From Scleromatobacter sp039920745 (lineage in GTDB: Bacteria; Pseudomonadota; Gammaproteobacteria; Burkholderiales; Burkholderiaceae_C): 64,000 nt of DNA. The stretch spans positions 1 to 64,000 of the forward strand of contig JBDSDD010000075.1 of NCBI GenBank assembly GCA_039920745.1, written 5' to 3'. The translations under genes were made by a program, and so were the position numbers. The notes under the pieces were generated by a model. It was not told the origin of the DNA. It was given only the letters and a program-made list of their open reading frames with translations, and ran no database searches. Within the stretch, counting starts at the first letter, position 1. Each line of letters opens with the position of its first letter. This document shows, piece after piece, positions 8,281 through 16,804 of the stretch.

Positions 8281-9843
8281 TCAGCGGGAGTCCGTCGACG
8301 CCAGCTTGAAGGTTGCCATCGCAGTCGAGAGTCGGTTGGCCTGATCCCGCAGACTCTCGGCGGCAGCAGCGGTCTCCTCGACAAGCGCGGCATTCTGCTG
8401 CGTCGACTGATCGAGTTCCGACACGGCGATGTTGACCTGGCCGATGCCGTCGGCTTGTTCCGACGACGCATTGCGGATTTCGCTGATGGCCGCGCTGACC
8501 TTGTCGACCGAATCATTGATCTGGGCCATCGAACCCTGGGCATCGCGCATGAGTGCGGCGCCCGCTGCGACCGCCTGGCCTGATTCGCCGATGATCGACT
8601 TGATCTCGGCGGCAGCGGCGGCCGAGCGTTGGGCCAGGCTTCGCACCTCGCTCGCCACGACGGCGAAGCCACGCCCCTGTTCGCCGGCTCGAGCCGCTTC
8701 GACCGCAGCATTCAGCGCGAGGATATTGGTCTGGAAAGCAATGCCGTTGATGACGCCGATGATGTCGCCGATCTTGTTCGAATGGATCGTGATGCGATCC
8801 ATCGTGGACGTCATGCGCGATACGACGTCGCCGCCGACGGCTGCCTGGCGCGCCGTCGCCGACGCCAGTTCCTGGGCGACCTGGGCCGCCGCGGCCGTGT
8901 GGCGGACGGTGCTGGCGATCTCTTCCATCGATGCGGCAGTCTGCTGCAGGCCGGCCGCGGAGCGCTCGGTGCGCACCGACAGGTCCAGGCTGCCTTGCGC
9001 GACCTCGTTGCTGGCGATCTGGATCGATCCGGTCGTCTCGCGCACGTCGCCCACGAGTTGCTTCAACGACGCCTGCATCCGGTTGAGTCCCGTCAGCAGC
9101 GTTGCGATTTCGTCGCGCCCCTGGACAGCGATGGCGCGGCTGAGGTCGCCCGCCGCTACGGCGTCGACAGCTTCGACCGCCTGTTGCAGCGGGCGCGTCA
9201 CCGAGCGCGTGATGATCCAGGCGCTCAAGGCCCCGATCAGCATGGAAAACGCGGCCAGGGCGATCATCATGACGCGCGCCCCGTCGGCACGCTGGACGCT
9301 GTCAGCGACGACATTGTTCGAGAGCTCGCTCTGGTGCTTTCCGAATCCGGTGACGGCAGCCATGTATCGATCCGCTTGCGGCAACAGCTTCGACTCGACC
9401 AGCGCATTGGCCGAAGCGTCCGAAGCGTCCAGCAGCTTGAAGATGTCGTCGCGCGTGTCGATGTAGTGCTTGCGCTTCTGGGCGATGTCGACGAACGCCG
9501 CCTTCGCATCGTCCGATACGGCGGCTGCCTCGAGCCGCTTCTGCACGACGGAGATGTCCGCTGACGTTTCCTTCATGAGCGGGGCCGAGTAGGCCTTGAG
9601 CGCGGCGGCGTTGTTGGACTTCGCCAGAGCGAGGGTCCGGCTGATGTTCAACTGCGTCATGCCGCGCCAGTGGTCGGCATCCGCGGCCTGCTGCATCGCG
9701 GCGTTCGTCCGGGCGCTGTCGACCTGGCCTTGGGTCAGTGCGCGCAGCCCCACGGTCGCGATGCAGATCACGAGTGCAAGCACGATGCAGAAGCCCAGCG
9801 TGAGCCGGCGTGCCAATCCGACAGAGTCGAGACGCATGGTCAT
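8281..9843 (-). CDS. Methyl-accepting chemotaxis protein
   Basis: The product is 520 residues. TM1 spans about residues 13-33. A helical periplasmic sensor of roughly 150 residues follows (four-helix-bundle type), then TM2 at about 190-212, a HAMP linker and a long cytoplasmic coiled coil. The signalling tip includes ILALNAAVEAARAGEQGRGF, the conserved hairpin that binds CheA and CheW. The protein ends FKLASTDSR and lacks the C-terminal CheR/CheB tethering pentapeptide. The start MTMRLDSV is chosen because TM1 follows directly; an in-frame ATG lies 31 codons upstream. No che or fla genes are adjacent. The ligand is unknown. Confidence 0.9.
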   Translation of the reverse strand: MTMRLDSVGLARRLTLGFCIVLALVICIATVGLRALTQGQVDSARTNAAMQQAADADHWRGMTQLNISRTLALAKSNNAAALKAYSAPLMKETSADISVVQKRLEAAAVSDDAKAAFVDIAQKRKHYIDTRDDIFKLLDASDASANALVESKLLPQADRYMAAVTGFGKHQSELSNNVVADSVQRADGARVMMIALAAFSMLIGALSAWIITRSVTRPLQQAVEAVDAVAAGDLSRAIAVQGRDEIATLLTGLNRMQASLKQLVGDVRETTGSIQIASNEVAQGSLDLSVRTERSAAGLQQTAASMEEIASTVRHTAAAAQVAQELASATARQAAVGGDVVSRMTSTMDRITIHSNKIGDIIGVINGIAFQTNILALNAAVEAARAGEQGRGFAVVASEVRSLAQRSAAAAAEIKSIIGESGQAVAAGAALMRDAQGSMAQINDSVDKVSAAISEIRNASSEQADGIGQVNIAVSELDQSTQQNAALVEETAAAAESLRDQANRLSTAMATFKLASTDSR

Positions 9844-10230
9844 TTCCAATCTTGGTGTCGATTCGATTTCGACAAACGCGCACAAGACTGGAGCATGGGG
9901 CTCATTGCTTTTAACGATCGCACCAGCATTCAGCATGGCGACAGCTATCGGCAGCGCCTGACAAAAGGTCGTTCACCCAGCCTGGCCGCCGACGTCGGTG
10001 TTCGACTCGATCGTCATCTGCACCGCGACATTTGACAGCGCCAGATCAAGGTGCGCTCAAAACACCATGCGATTCGCCGATAGACAAGTGCGAGGATGTC
10101 GGACGGGACATCGATTGCACCGGCCAGCCGGTGCGAATGGTGTGGACTGTCTGCGCGGTGCGTTCGCGTGGGGTCGTGCGACCCCGGCGTCGCCCGCCCT
10201 CGCGCCAGTCTGCGTGAACCACCACAGTGG
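9844..10230. other. Gene-free gap holding three perfect stem-loops
   Basis: This 387-bp interval separates the chemotaxis receptor from the HTH gene, both leftward. I see no convincing protein-coding frame. Three perfect inverted repeats stand in a row: GATGTC/GACATC at 10095-10112 (loop 6), GCACCGGC/GCCGGTGC at 10117-10134 (loop 2) and GGGGTCG/CGACCCC at 10170-10185 (loop 2). None is followed by a T-run. They may end the HTH transcript, form a small structured RNA, or serve as protein binding sites. The rest of the gap must also hold the receptor's promoter, which I could not define. Confidence 0.5.
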
Positions 10231-10689
10231 CTATTCGGCCCCTAGCGAAGCCAGCCTGGCCGCCGCTTCGCGCTTGCCCAAGCCTCGCAAGGCGGCGATG
10301 GCCGCCAATGCCTTGCCCCTGGGCTTGGCCTTGCCAGACTCCCATGCATAGATCGATTGCCCCGTCGTGCCCACGAGAAGCGCAAAGTTCGACGCGGACA
10401 GGCCCAGCCGCTTTCGGTTCGCGGCCATCCCCTGGGCGCGGAATCGAAGCCCCTCGCGCGGCTCGGCGGATTCGCTCTTTGCCGGCGTTCGCGACTGCGC
10501 GGCAACCGCGCTTTGCGCCTTGGTCAGCCGTTTGACCAAACCCTCGAGGGCCTGGACACGGCGCTTGAGACTCGCGATCTCGGTTCGCTGCGAAGCAATC
10601 GCTTTTTTCAAGCCATCGCCTTCCTCGCGAACTTCCTTGCGTGCGAGTCGCGTGATTTCCGATTTGAAGACACTGGCAATATTTGGCAT
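10231..10689 (-). CDS. XRE-like helix-turn-helix protein with N-terminal coiled coil
   Basis: The product is 152 residues. The N-terminal half is a charged heptad-like helix (LKRRVQALEGLVKRLTKAQS) expected to oligomerise. The C-terminal part, from about residue 90, reads RKRLGLSASNFALLVGTTGQ and continues to a YAWE-GK segment, a Cro/CI-type HTH. This arrangement suits a small oligomeric DNA-binding regulator. There is no phage or toxin gene beside it, so the regulated genes cannot be inferred. A family of such proteins is found across Burkholderiales. Confidence 0.7.
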   Translation of the reverse strand: MPNIASVFKSEITRLARKEVREEGDGLKKAIASQRTEIASLKRRVQALEGLVKRLTKAQSAVAAQSRTPAKSESAEPREGLRFRAQGMAANRKRLGLSASNFALLVGTTGQSIYAWESGKAKPRGKALAAIAALRGLGKREAAARLASLGAE

Positions 10690-10760
10690 GCCGGTATTGT
10701 GCCTCCAGAGTCAGTTCGGGACATCACCTCGGCGCCGCGGTTCGCAATTTCGGGGCCGCA

Positions 10761-11096
10761 TCACCGGGTCGGCGCGGCCGCGACACAGTGAAGCGACCCT
10801 CGCGTGTCGAGCATCTCCCTTCGCGCTGGTCGCCTGTCCGCCCCGTCAGTTACAAGCGAGTCGGCGCGAGCAGCGACGGCAGCTCGCACGGGCTCGTCGC
10901 GAGATGACGCGGCGAAACGGCTTGCAGCGAACAGCGCACGCTGGCCGAACAACTGCAGGATGCTCTCGGCCAAGTCGATGCGCTTGCGTTCTGCGAATCC
11001 CTGCAGTCGCAGCGCCTGGTTGATCGAGCGGGCGAAGCCGGGCAGGGGATCGCTGATCGTGCCGTCGAGGTCGAACACGATGACGCGCGAGCCCAT
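10761..11096 (-). pseudogene. Truncated HAD-superfamily phosphatase gene
   Basis: The frame begins MGSRVIVFDLDGTISDPLPG and continues ARSINQALRLQGF, the start of a phosphoglycolate-phosphatase-like HAD hydrolase with the DxDGT nucleophile motif. After about 37 residues the similarity to the family stops. The remaining 74 codons (Arg/Ala-rich, weaker third-position bias) show no HAD motifs II-IV, whereas a complete protein would be about 210-230 residues. I read this as a gene that lost its middle and 3' part by deletion. It starts 4 bases after the folA stop, as if it had been the third gene of a thyA-folA operon. Confidence 0.65.
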
Positions 11097-11100
11097 GGGT

Positions 11101-11628
11101 TCAGCGCGCCGCGTGCGTGCGTCGGTAGTCGACGAAAGCGAAGTCGAAGTCGTTGGGCTCGACCGCGTGCTGGCGCACGCGGGCCGTCTCGACGAAGTGG
11201 TTGGGCGGCCACGCGGGGAAGCGGGCGTCGCCTTCGTAGCTGCGCTCGATCTCGGTGAGCACCAGTTCGTCGGCGTGTGGCAGCGCCAGCGCGTAGAGCT
11301 CGGCGCCACCGATCACGAAGGCGCGCAGGCCGTGCGGGTTGGCGGCGACGGACTCCAGCGCCATCTCCAGCGCCTGCTCGAAACCGTGCGCCACCAGCGC
11401 GCCGTCCGCGTGCCAGTCGGGCTGGCGCGTGACCACGATGTTGGTGCGGCCGGTGAGCGGCCGGAAGCGCGCCGGGATCGAGTCCCAGGTCTTGCGTCCC
11501 ATGATCACCGGGTTGCCCATCGTGGTGCGCTTGAAGAACGCCATGTCCTCCGGCAGCTTCCACAACAAGTCGTTGCCATGGCCGATGACGCCGTTGCGCG
11601 CCACGGCTGCGATCAGGGCGACCTTCAT
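11101..11628 (-). CDS. folA: Dihydrofolate reductase
   Basis: The 175-residue product starts MKVALIAAVARNGVIGHGND and contains LLWKLPEDMAFFKRTTMGNP and VIMGRKTWDSIP, the substrate and NADPH binding segments of DHFR. It also has FVIGGAELYALALPHAD near the middle-to-end. It reduces dihydrofolate to tetrahydrofolate, which thymidylate synthase consumes. Its ATG overlaps the thyA stop by 4 bases (ATGA), the common bacterial thyA-folA arrangement, so supply and recycling of folate are coupled. Confidence 0.95.
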   Translation of the reverse strand: MKVALIAAVARNGVIGHGNDLLWKLPEDMAFFKRTTMGNPVIMGRKTWDSIPARFRPLTGRTNIVVTRQPDWHADGALVAHGFEQALEMALESVAANPHGLRAFVIGGAELYALALPHADELVLTEIERSYEGDARFPAWPPNHFVETARVRQHAVEPNDFDFAFVDYRRTHAAR

Positions 11629-12455
11629 ACGGCCACCGGGGCCTTGATCGCCGGGTGGTGCTGGTAGTCCAGGATTTCGAAGTCGTCGTACTCGTAATCG
11701 AGGATCGAGGCGGGCCGGCGCTTGAGGTGCAGCGTCGGGTACGGGAAGGGCGTGCGTTCGAGTTGTGTGGCGACCTGGTCGGCGTGGTTGGCGTACAGAT
11801 GGCAGTCGCCGCCGGTCCAGATGAAGTCGCCGACGTCCAGGTCGCACTGCTGCGCAAACATGTGCGTGAGCAGCGCGTAGCTGGCGATGTTGAAGGGCAC
11901 GCCCAGGAAGATGTCGGCGCTGCGCTGGTAGAGCTGGCACGACAGCCTGCCGCGGCCGCCCGGCGTTTCCGACGGGGCCACGTAGAACTGGAAAAACGCG
12001 TGGCAAGGCATCAGCGCCATCTTGCCGAGGTCGGCCACGTTCCAGGCGCTGACGATGATGCGGCGCGAGTCCGGGTTGGTCTTGAGCTGCTTGACGACCT
12101 CGGCGACCTGGTCGATGTGGCCGCCGTCGGGCGTCGGCCACGAGCGCCACTGGACGCCATACACCGGACCGAGATCGCCGTCCTCGCGGGCCCATTCGTT
12201 CCAGATCGTGCAGCCGCGCTCCTGCAGCCACTTGACGTTCGAATCGCCGCGCAGGAACCACAGCAGTTCGAGGACGATGGACTTCAGGTGCACCTTCTTC
12301 GTCGTCACGAGCGGGAAGCCCTCGGACAGGTCGAAGCGCATCTGGTGGCCGAACACGCTGGTGGTGCCGGTGCCGGTGCGGTCGGCCTTGAAGCGGCCCT
12401 GGTCGCGCACCAGGCGCATGAAATCTTCGTATTGCGAGCGAACGGGACGGGTCAT
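11625..12455 (-). CDS. thyA: Thymidylate synthase
   Basis: A 276-residue ThyA-type enzyme (E. coli: 264). It contains the conserved DRTGTGTTSVFG start, the folate/phosphate-binding Arg pair in PDSRRIIVSAWNVAD, the nucleophile Cys151 in LMPCHAFFQFYV, and GDCHLYANHADQ near the C-terminus. It methylates dUMP to dTMP using methylene-tetrahydrofolate. It is the first gene of the leftward thyA-folA pair and is divergent from the GGDEF sensor gene. Confidence 0.96.
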   Translation of the reverse strand: MTRPVRSQYEDFMRLVRDQGRFKADRTGTGTTSVFGHQMRFDLSEGFPLVTTKKVHLKSIVLELLWFLRGDSNVKWLQERGCTIWNEWAREDGDLGPVYGVQWRSWPTPDGGHIDQVAEVVKQLKTNPDSRRIIVSAWNVADLGKMALMPCHAFFQFYVAPSETPGGRGRLSCQLYQRSADIFLGVPFNIASYALLTHMFAQQCDLDVGDFIWTGGDCHLYANHADQVATQLERTPFPYPTLHLKRRPASILDYEYDDFEILDYQHHPAIKAPVAV

Positions 12456-12757
12456 CCAATGATTTTACCGGTCGCGTGACGCATGCCTCGAACCCATGTC
12501 CCTGGGGCGCCTCTGGCCAGGGGTGCAGCAGGCAATGGGCCTTATGCTTGGCTCTCGCCTTCATTGCCTTGCCTGCTCGACAGCCGGGAAACTTCCCGGG
12601 CACCGGCCAATCCTCTTCAGTTGCCGGCCGGCGCGCCGACAATGGGTGGATGCGCTTCATTGCGCGTGGTGCGCAGGCAGGATCGGGCGCATCGAGCAAC
12701 ACCTGCCCGCATCAGCGGGTGGCACGCAACCGGACAACACGCCAGGAGCGCGACAGA
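12456..12757. promoter_or_regulatory. Divergent intergenic region between thyA and the GGDEF sensor gene
   Basis: This 302-bp interval should hold promoters for both flanking genes. It contains a perfect inverted repeat CCGGGAA-AC-TTCCCGG at 12584-12599 and a looser CCCTGG/CCAGGG pair near 12500. A ribosome binding site AGGAG at 12744-12748 lies nine bases before the GTG at 12758 and decides that start. Open frames run through part of the interval, but their codon use is not gene-like. I could not define -35/-10 boxes. Confidence 0.4.
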
Positions 12758-15700
12758 GTGAGTCGGAGGGGCAGCAGCGATCAGGTCGAAGCCGCACAGG
12801 CGTCCACGCGGGCCAGCGTGCGCACCGGCGCGCGTCTCGCGCTCGCCGGCGTGCTGGCGCTGGGCGTGCTCGTGGCCACGGCGGGATCGCCGGCGGCCGC
12901 CGGCGCGCAGTCCCGGGTCTCCACCTCCGCACCCGCCGCCGCCTCGGCGGCCGCCGCCAGCATCGGCTGGGTCGGCATGGCCAACACCGTCTTCGAGCAC
13001 CTGAACCAGCACGACGGCCTGCCGCACGACATCGCCACCGGCGTCACCGAGGACGCCCAGGGCTACCTGTGGGCCAGCACCCAGGACGGCCTCGCCCGCT
13101 GGGACGGCTACCGCTTCCGCGTCTATCCGGCGCGGCCAGACGACCCGCACGGCCTGCCGGTCAGCTACGTCCGCACGATCGCCCACGACAGCCAGGGCCG
13201 CGTGTGGGTAGGCATGGACGGCGGCGGCGTGGCCCGCTTCGACGCGGCCGAGAACTGGTTCACCCGCTTTGGTGGCTCCACCGTCGTCGGCCTCGCGCAG
13301 GACACCACGGGTGGCATGTGGGCGGCGAGCAGCACCGGCCTGATGCACGTGCACGCCAACGGCACGGTCGAGGACGCCTGGCCGCACGGCGGCAAAGGCG
13401 CGGACGCGCTGCCCAGCGCGAGCATCACGGCAGTGCTGCAGGACGCCGCCGGCGTCGTCTGGGTCGGCTCGGAAACGGGCGTCGTGTTGCGCTACCTGGA
13501 CGGGCGTCCCGGCAAGCGCATCGAACTGCCCGGCGTCAACGACGCGAGCCCGGTCACGGTCGACGCGATCTTCCAGGACAGCCGCGGCCAGGTGTGGATA
13601 GGCACCAGCCAGCGCGGCGTGTTCGTCCACGACCCGGCCAGCGGGCGCATCGTGCGCCTGCAGCCGGTCGGCGCGTCCGATCCCGGGCTGCTGACCGACA
13701 GCGTCACCTCGTTCGCCGAGTCGGGCAGCGGCGAGGTCTGGGTCGGTACGCAGGCCCGTGGCCTCGTGATCGTCGACAGCGGTTCGCTGGTGGCGCGGCG
13801 CGTCATGCGGGACCGGAGCGTGCCGAGCAACTTGCAGGCGAACTGGATCTGGGGCCTGCACCGTGACCGCGGCGGCGAAATGTGGATCGCCTCGACCACC
13901 GGGCTGAGCCGCACGCGGCCGCAACAGGACGCGATCCTGTCGCTGTTCTCGTCCGACGGGTCGACCTGGACCGATCCGAACGTGTTCTCCGTGGACGCCG
14001 ATGCGCGCGGCATCGTGACGCTGGGGCAGAAAAGCAGCATCGAGATCATCGATCCCACGCAGCAGACGATGACCGCGGTGCCGGGCGGCAGCGCCGACGC
14101 CGACGGCGGCACGTCGATGAACAACGTCACGGCCATCGTGCACACGGCCGACGGCACCCGGTACTTCGCCTCGCGCGACGGGCTGTTCACGCTGGCCCCC
14201 GGCGCGCGCCAGATCCAGCCGGTGGCGATGCCGCAGCGTGGCGCGGTCAAGGCGGTCGCGGCGCTGGCGCTCGACGGCAACCTGCTGTGGATCGGTGGCA
14301 AGGATGACGGCGTCTGGCAGATGGATCTCGCGGCGCCGGGCCACCCGCTGACCCAGCCGGTGCCCAAGAGCGACCTCAGCGACCCGGAGGTCACCGCGCT
14401 CCTGCACGGCCCCGGCGACTCGATGTGGATCGCCACCAACAACGGCTTGAACCTGGTGCGCAAGGGCCACGCTACCGAGCGCATCATGCCGGTCGCCAAC
14501 GACCCGACCAGCCTCGCCTCGGCGGTGATCAACACGCTGCTCACCGACCGCCAGGGCCGCCTGTGGGTTGGCAACAATGCCGGCGTGCAGATCATGGAAA
14601 AGCGCGACCCGGACGGGCGCACGTACTTCCACCACATCGGCAGGGCCGAAGGCCTCACCAGCGAGAACATCGACACCTTGCTGATGGACGCCAGCGGCCG
14701 CGTCTGGGTCAGCACCGACGACGGCGTGGTCGTCATCGACCCGGCCACCTACGTCCTGCGCGTGCTGCACCCGGCCGACGGCGCGGCCATTTCCACCTAC
14801 TGGGTCAATTCGGGCGCCGTCGGCCCCACCGGGGAGCTGTTCTTCGGCGGCCTGGGTGGGCTGACGGTCATCCGCCCCGAGCGCCTGACGCAACGCGTCT
14901 ACTCGGCGCCCGTCGTCGTCACCGACGTCGAAGTGGGCGGCAAGCCGTCCGCGCTGAGGGAGGCCAACGGCCGCAAGCAGCTCACGGTGCCGCCCGAGGC
15001 AGGGGGCTTCTCGGTGGAGTTCTCGCTGCTCGATTTCACGGCGCCGGAGCGCAACCGCTACGCTTACTGGCTCGAGGGCTACGACAAGACCTGGCGCGAG
15101 GTCGACACCACGCACCGTTCGGCCAGCTACACCAACCTGTCGCCCAACCACTACGTGCTGCACATGAAGGCGGCCAGCCGCGACGGGGCGTGGAGCGAGC
15201 ATCCGCTGGAGGTGGACGTGCAGATCCAGCCCGCCTGGTACCAGACCTGGTGGTTCAACCTGTTCAAGATCCTGGGCGCGCTGCTGGTGGTGGCCGCCGT
15301 GGTGGCCGTGCGGGTGCGCTATGTGCAGCAGCGCAGCCAGGAACTGGAGCGCCTGGTCGAGCAGCGCACGCACGAGCTGACGCAGTTGCAGCACCAGCTC
15401 GAGGAACTGGCCTACAGCGACGCGCTCACCGGGCTGCCGAACCGCCGCATGTTCGGCGACTGGTGCCGCCAGATGATCGCCACCTGCGAGCGGCAGGACG
15501 GCGGCTTCGCGTTGCTGCTGATCGACCTCGACCACTTCAAGCAGGTCAACGACACGCTGGGCCACGATGCCGGCGACGCACTGCTGGTGGAGACCGCGCG
15601 CCGGCTCCGCACGATCGCGCGCAAGGCCGATGTCGTGGCGCGATTGGGCGGCGACGAGTTCGCGATCCTGCTGGCCGACGCCGGCGTGCCCAGTGCGGTC

Positions 15701-15931
15701 GACATGGCCTGCGCCCGAATCCTGGCCGCGTTCGACACGCCGGTGCTGCACGAAGGCCACGAGATGCGTACCAGCCCCAGCATCGGCGTGTCGCTGTTCC
15801 CGTCCGATGGCACGACACAGGACGCGCTCTACAAGTCGGCCGACCTGGCGCTGTACGAGGCCAAGCGCTCCGGTCGCCATACCTGGCGCTTTGCGCAACA
15901 CAAGGGCACGGGCGAGGGCGGCGAGGGCTGA
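12758..15931 (+). CDS. Two-component-regulator-propeller / Y_Y_Y / GGDEF diguanylate cyclase
   Basis: A 1057-residue membrane sensor. A signal segment (about residues 20-50) precedes a large periplasmic beta-propeller made of repeated W(V/I)G and DGL motifs, for example DSQGRVWVGMDGGGV. A Y_Y_Y domain follows at about 745-825 with YWLEGYDKTWREVD, then one span at about 831-850, a short coiled coil and a GGDEF domain. The active-site GGDEF is intact, and RKAD five residues upstream fits the product-inhibition RxxD I-site. It should make c-di-GMP in response to an external ligand. The GTG start is chosen because AGGAG lies nine bases upstream; longer in-frame starts place unlikely sequence before the signal. 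Confidence 0.88.
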   Translation: MSRRGSSDQVEAAQASTRASVRTGARLALAGVLALGVLVATAGSPAAAGAQSRVSTSAPAAASAAAASIGWVGMANTVFEHLNQHDGLPHDIATGVTEDAQGYLWASTQDGLARWDGYRFRVYPARPDDPHGLPVSYVRTIAHDSQGRVWVGMDGGGVARFDAAENWFTRFGGSTVVGLAQDTTGGMWAASSTGLMHVHANGTVEDAWPHGGKGADALPSASITAVLQDAAGVVWVGSETGVVLRYLDGRPGKRIELPGVNDASPVTVDAIFQDSRGQVWIGTSQRGVFVHDPASGRIVRLQPVGASDPGLLTDSVTSFAESGSGEVWVGTQARGLVIVDSGSLVARRVMRDRSVPSNLQANWIWGLHRDRGGEMWIASTTGLSRTRPQQDAILSLFSSDGSTWTDPNVFSVDADARGIVTLGQKSSIEIIDPTQQTMTAVPGGSADADGGTSMNNVTAIVHTADGTRYFASRDGLFTLAPGARQIQPVAMPQRGAVKAVAALALDGNLLWIGGKDDGVWQMDLAAPGHPLTQPVPKSDLSDPEVTALLHGPGDSMWIATNNGLNLVRKGHATERIMPVANDPTSLASAVINTLLTDRQGRLWVGNNAGVQIMEKRDPDGRTYFHHIGRAEGLTSENIDTLLMDASGRVWVSTDDGVVVIDPATYVLRVLHPADGAAISTYWVNSGAVGPTGELFFGGLGGLTVIRPERLTQRVYSAPVVVTDVEVGGKPSALREANGRKQLTVPPEAGGFSVEFSLLDFTAPERNRYAYWLEGYDKTWREVDTTHRSASYTNLSPNHYVLHMKAASRDGAWSEHPLEVDVQIQPAWYQTWWFNLFKILGALLVVAAVVAVRVRYVQQRSQELERLVEQRTHELTQLQHQLEELAYSDALTGLPNRRMFGDWCRQMIATCERQDGGFALLLIDLDHFKQVNDTLGHDAGDALLVETARRLRTIARKADVVARLGGDEFAILLADAGVPSAVDMACARILAAFDTPVLHEGHEMRTSPSIGVSLFPSDGTTQDALYKSADLALYEAKRSGRHTWRFAQHKGTGEGGEG

Positions 15932-16035
15932 ATCGGGCTGGCCAGGACTGGCAGCTGAACGACGGCCCTTGCCAGGACGCCACCGCGCGCCATGCCCGGT
16001 TGCCCGGCCTCAGGAGGCGCGTTTCGAAAAAGCAG

Positions 16036-16758
<723 letters not shown>

Positions 16759-16804
16759 GGTTGTGCGCTTGGTATTGGATTTCGCCGTAAGGCGCTGACT
16801 TCGT

